The notes under the pieces were generated by a model. That model was not told the DNA's origin and did not search any database. It worked only from the letters and a program-made list of their open reading frames with translations. DNA of 25,785 nucleotides, taken from positions 1 to 25,785 of the forward strand of contig JAGWUW010000004.1 in the NCBI GenBank assembly GCA_028868235.1, given 5' to 3'. Each line of letters begins with the position of its first letter. The first letter of the stretch is position 1. Positions 23,375 to 25,785 of the stretch are shown piece by piece. Source of the DNA: Betaproteobacteria bacterium (GTDB lineage Bacteria; Pseudomonadota; Gammaproteobacteria; Burkholderiales; Rhodocyclaceae). Made by a program: the position numbers and the translations under genes.

Positions 23375-24295
23375 ATGCGCCTCGCCATTTTGTTCAGCGG
23401 CCAAGGTGGCCAAACTGCAGCCCACTGGCAACAGGTGCAGGCGGGTGTCGACGGTGAGTTGCGCAACGCGCTGGGGAAGGTGTTGCCAGAAATTACGGAT
23501 TCGATGCTGACGGTCGCCCCGGAGCAACTGGCGAAAAACCCCATCGCTCAGCCGCTGATCTTCACTCAGCAGATGCTGCTCTGGGAACAATTGCGTAACC
23601 GCCTGCCACGACCGCCGACCTGCGCCGCCGGCTATTCGTTGGGTGAAATGGCTGCGTGTAGCGCAGCCGGTGCCTTTACGGCTACTGAAGGCATTGCTCT
23701 GTGCGCCGAACGGGCGGCGGCGATGGATGGCGCAGTTGCCGGCGAGCACGGCATGCTCGCCGTGCTCGGGCTGGACGATGCGCTGGTGGATTTGCTGGCT
23801 GCGCAGGCCGGGCTGGCCGTGGCCATCCGCAATGGGCCGCGCCATCTGGTCGTCGCCGGGCCGCGGGCTGGCATCGCGTTTGCGGCGGATCAGTTCGCCG
23901 CGGCTGGGGCCAGCCGGCTGGTCCAACTGGCTGTACGCACGCCGTCGCATACACCCTTGCTGGCCAGGGCTACCATCGAGTTCAAAAGAAGCCTGGATTT
24001 GCTGCCTGAATGCCGCCTGGCTTTTCCGGTGCTCAGCGCCGTCGACGCCACTCCGGCGTGGACAGCCCACACCGCGCTCGACGCGCTGGCCCGTCAGATC
24101 AGCGCGCCGCTTGACTGGGCGGCCTGCCTTCAGGCCGTGCGTGAAATGCAGCCCGATGCGGTACTCGAAATCGGACCTGGCAACGCACTGGCCAAGCTGT
24201 TTGGCGAACTGGCTCCGGAAATTCCAGTCCGCGCTTGCGATGATTTCCGTAGCATCGAAGGTATCGTGCGGTGGCTCGAGACCGGTAACTGGTAA
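23375..24295 (+). CDS. mdcH: Malonyl-CoA:ACP transacylase of malonate decarboxylase
   Basis: This 306-residue FabD-like acyltransferase has the opening SGQGGQ (8-13), nucleophile S88 in GYSLGEMAA (GHSLGE in FabD), and catalytic H192 in SHTPLL. It loads malonyl from malonyl-CoA onto the carrier to start the decarboxylation cycle. The first ATG (23375) suits the family start; the ribosome site is a loose AGGTGG. A 51-base gap from mdcB is the widest inside the mdc unit but shows no terminator. FabD itself is less likely, since the mdc context and the motif variants point to MdcH. Confidence 0.93.
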   Translation: MRLAILFSGQGGQTAAHWQQVQAGVDGELRNALGKVLPEITDSMLTVAPEQLAKNPIAQPLIFTQQMLLWEQLRNRLPRPPTCAAGYSLGEMAACSAAGAFTATEGIALCAERAAAMDGAVAGEHGMLAVLGLDDALVDLLAAQAGLAVAIRNGPRHLVVAGPRAGIAFAADQFAAAGASRLVQLAVRTPSHTPLLARATIEFKRSLDLLPECRLAFPVLSAVDATPAWTAHTALDALARQISAPLDWAACLQAVREMQPDAVLEIGPGNALAKLFGELAPEIPVRACDDFRSIEGIVRWLETGNW

Positions 24296-24313
24296 GATTC
24301 ATCAATTGCTAAT

Positions 24314-24323
24314 ATTGTACGAT
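24314..24323. promoter_or_regulatory. Possible second GntR-type site before TauE/SafE copy 2
   Basis: ATTGTACGAT in the 39-base gap after mdcH is an inverted repeat with one mismatched pair around GTAC and shares TTGTA with the TGTATACA operator. It is weak and could be chance. Confidence 0.25.
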
Positions 24324-24334
24324 TCCTTAGCCAC

Positions 24335-25141
24335 GTGATTCCTTTCGATGCCATTCCGGCCTATCTGCTGACTGGCGCTGTGGCCGGCTTTTTTGCTGGC
24401 CTGCTCGGCGTTGGTGGTGGTGTGGTGGTTGTTCCGGTGCTGACTGTGATCTTTGCTGGGCAGGGTTTTCCCGCCAACGAGGTGTTGCACCTTGCTCTCG
24501 GCACCTCGATGGCGACCATCCTGTTCACCTCGGTTTCCAGTCTACGCGCTCATCATGCCCATCAGGCGGTGTTGTGGCCGGTCATGCGCCAGCTGACACC
24601 GGGCATCCTGATCGGCACTCTGCTCGGAGCCCAGGTTGCGGCCTGGATTTCGTCGCGGGCGCTGTCGATATTTTTCGTCTCGTTCATGGTTATGGTGGCC
24701 TTCCAGATGGTTGCCAATCTGCGGCCGAAACCGACGCGTAGTCTGCCGGGCCGGGGAGGATTGTGCGTAGCCGGCGGGGTGATCGGCTCAATTGCCAGCC
24801 TGGCTGCCATGGGAGGTGGGGCGCTGACAGTGCCCTACCTGATCTGGTGCAACGTTCGTCCACATCAGGCGATCGGTACCTCAGCTGCGGTCGGCCTGCC
24901 CATCGCGTTCGGAGGCACCGTGGGCTATCTGTGGAATGGCTGGGGGCACCCTGAGTTGCCGAGCGGTAGCCTGGGTTTTCTCTATCTGCCTGCGCTGGGC
25001 GTCATCCTGGTGGCGAGCGTGCTCGCCGCCCCGATCGGTGCCCGCCTAGCGCATCGCTTGCCGGTCAAGGTGCTCAAGCGCGTGTTTGCCGGATTGTTGC
25101 TGATATTGTCCAGTAAGATGCTGTGGAGCCTTTACGGCTAA
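24335..25141 (+). CDS. TauE/SafE family permease (copy 2)
   Basis: This 268-residue inner-membrane protein has the TauE/SafE motifs: GLLGVGGGVVVVP (22-34), HLALGTSMATI (52-62), RAHHAHQAV (71-79), MGGGALTVPYL, GTSAAVGLPIAFGGTVGYL and GARLAHRLPVKVLKR. It is a clear paralogue of the protein at 13550-14350; the blocks line up over the whole length. I chose the GTG at 24335 because the first membrane segment starts right after it and no in-frame ATG precedes. It is 39 bases after mdcH on the same strand, so it may be the last gene of the mdc operon. A role in malonate, acetate or sulfur-compound transport is possible but unproven. Confidence 0.9.
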   Translation: MIPFDAIPAYLLTGAVAGFFAGLLGVGGGVVVVPVLTVIFAGQGFPANEVLHLALGTSMATILFTSVSSLRAHHAHQAVLWPVMRQLTPGILIGTLLGAQVAAWISSRALSIFFVSFMVMVAFQMVANLRPKPTRSLPGRGGLCVAGGVIGSIASLAAMGGGALTVPYLIWCNVRPHQAIGTSAAVGLPIAFGGTVGYLWNGWGHPELPSGSLGFLYLPALGVILVASVLAAPIGARLAHRLPVKVLKRVFAGLLLILSSKMLWSLYG

Positions 25142-25156
25142 CGCTCAGCCCCTCGG

Positions 25157-25785
25157 TTAACGGGCCTTGAATACCGGTTTGCGCTTTTCCAGGAAGGCGG
25201 CTAGCCCTTCCTTGTAATCCTCTGTGTCGAGGAAGGCGAATGAAGCGGCCTTTTCCTCGTCGGTGAGCGGCCGGCCGTCGAGTAGGCGGCGTATCCATTG
25301 CTTGTGCCAACCGGCAACCAGCGGGGCGCCGGCACAGATGCGGCGAGCGGTGGCATAGGCTTCGTCGGCGACCTGCCCGTCGGCCACGACCCGTGTCAGC
25401 AGACCTTTCTCGTAGGCCTCCCGGGCGCTCAGGATGCGTCCCTCAAGCAGTATTTCCTTGATCACCGCTGCTCCAACCAAGCGCAGCAGACCTTCCATTT
25501 CGCCGGGGTACATGGAGAAACCGAGGCGATTGATCGGCGCGCCGAAACGCGCGCTTTCCCCTGCAATCCGGAAATCGCATACGCCGGCGATTTCCAGTCC
25601 CCCGCCAATACAAGCGCCGCTGATAAGCGCCACCGTCGGATGCGGGCAGTCGGCGATAGCGTTAAGTGCCTTGGCAACCTCGCCATGGTAGTCCAAGGCC
25701 TGCGCCAGCGTGGCGCGACCGGTCACAAATTCCTCGAGATCGCCGCCGGCAGCAAAGGCTTGGTCACCAGCACCGCGCACGATGA
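25157..25785 (-). CDS. Enoyl-CoA hydratase/isomerase family protein (5' end missing)
   Basis: The frame is open at the right edge, so the N-terminus lies outside the window; a GTG at 25780 is an internal valine of the VRGAGDQAFAAGGDL block. The crotonase-fold motifs are present: FAAGGDLEEF (first oxyanion-hole strand) and SGACIGGGLEIAGVCDFRIAG with the first catalytic-type Glu in GGGLE. Where hydratases usually have the second catalytic Glu (PE in FGQPE), this protein reads FGAPINRLG. It may therefore be an isomerase or another crotonase activity rather than a true hydratase. It is convergent with the TauE/SafE gene, 15 bases apart, and its substrate cannot be told from the sequence. Confidence 0.87.
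   Translation of the reverse strand, partial: IVRGAGDQAFAAGGDLEEFVTGRATLAQALDYHGEVAKALNAIADCPHPTVALISGACIGGGLEIAGVCDFRIAGESARFGAPINRLGFSMYPGEMEGLLRLVGAAVIKEILLEGRILSAREAYEKGLLTRVVADGQVADEAYATARRICAGAPLVAGWHKQWIRRLLDGRPLTDEEKAASFAFLDTEDYKEGLAAFLEKRKPVFKAR

Noticed and set aside
1..25785. CRISPR arrays, insertion sequences, prophage or tRNA genes
   Set aside because: I saw no spaced direct repeats, transposase or integrase genes, or tRNA-like cloverleaf sequence anywhere in the window.

Overview
The window is a high-GC, gene-dense stretch of bacterial chromosome. It holds a betaproteobacterial-type 6S RNA next to zapA, a TIGR02449/ZapB-like gene and an EVE-domain gene, a TRAP-linked malonate decarboxylase cluster, and a LivM-LivG fusion. 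Together these suggest a betaproteobacterium, probably Rhodocyclaceae (Dechloromonas/Azonexus-like). That placement is inferred from gene content and protein style, not from a search. No mobile element, CRISPR array, tRNA or rRNA was recognised.

Layout. (1) 1-1786: the end of a branched-chain amino acid (Liv-type) ABC operon, with a LivM-LivG fusion that enters from the left, then livF. A strong hairpin sits between it and the convergent gene. (2) 1807-5780, minus strand: an exported FecR/DUF6600 protein with a long Pro/Arg/Gln tail, and a cytoplasmic receiver-TPR protein. (3) 5915-12170, minus strand: a corrinoid uptake and salvage operon under a cobalamin riboswitch with a terminator-like expression platform. 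The order is btuB, btuC, btuD, cobO, then an exported protein joining an adenosylcobinamide amidohydrolase (CbiZ) domain to a nitrilase domain. No btuF is present. (4) 12256-14350, plus strand: a divergent promoter drives a ZapB-like gene and zapA, followed by 6S RNA, a near-perfect terminator, an EVE-domain protein and a TauE/SafE permease.

(5) 14357-24295: a malonate catabolism locus. A GntR/FCD regulator is transcribed leftward from a compact divergent control region. This region contains a TGTATACA palindrome, like the operator reported for malonate regulators MdcY/MatR, and two promoters whose -35 boxes share an imperfect palindrome. Rightward runs a tightly coupled operon: TRAP transporter dctP-dctQ-dctM, then mdcA-mdcC-mdcD-mdcE-mdcG-mdcB-mdcH. 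In outline, the TRAP system should import malonate. MdcA loads it onto the acyl carrier protein MdcC, and MdcD/E decarboxylate malonyl-ACP to acetyl-ACP. MdcB and MdcG make and attach the 2'-(5''-triphosphoribosyl)-3'-dephospho-CoA prosthetic group, and MdcH primes the carrier with malonyl groups.

(6) 24335-25785: a second TauE/SafE permease, a clear paralogue of the one on the other side of the malonate locus, and a convergent enoyl-CoA hydratase/isomerase-family gene cut by the window end. The most unusual element is the exported CbiZ-nitrilase fusion at the end of the riboswitch-controlled cobalamin operon.
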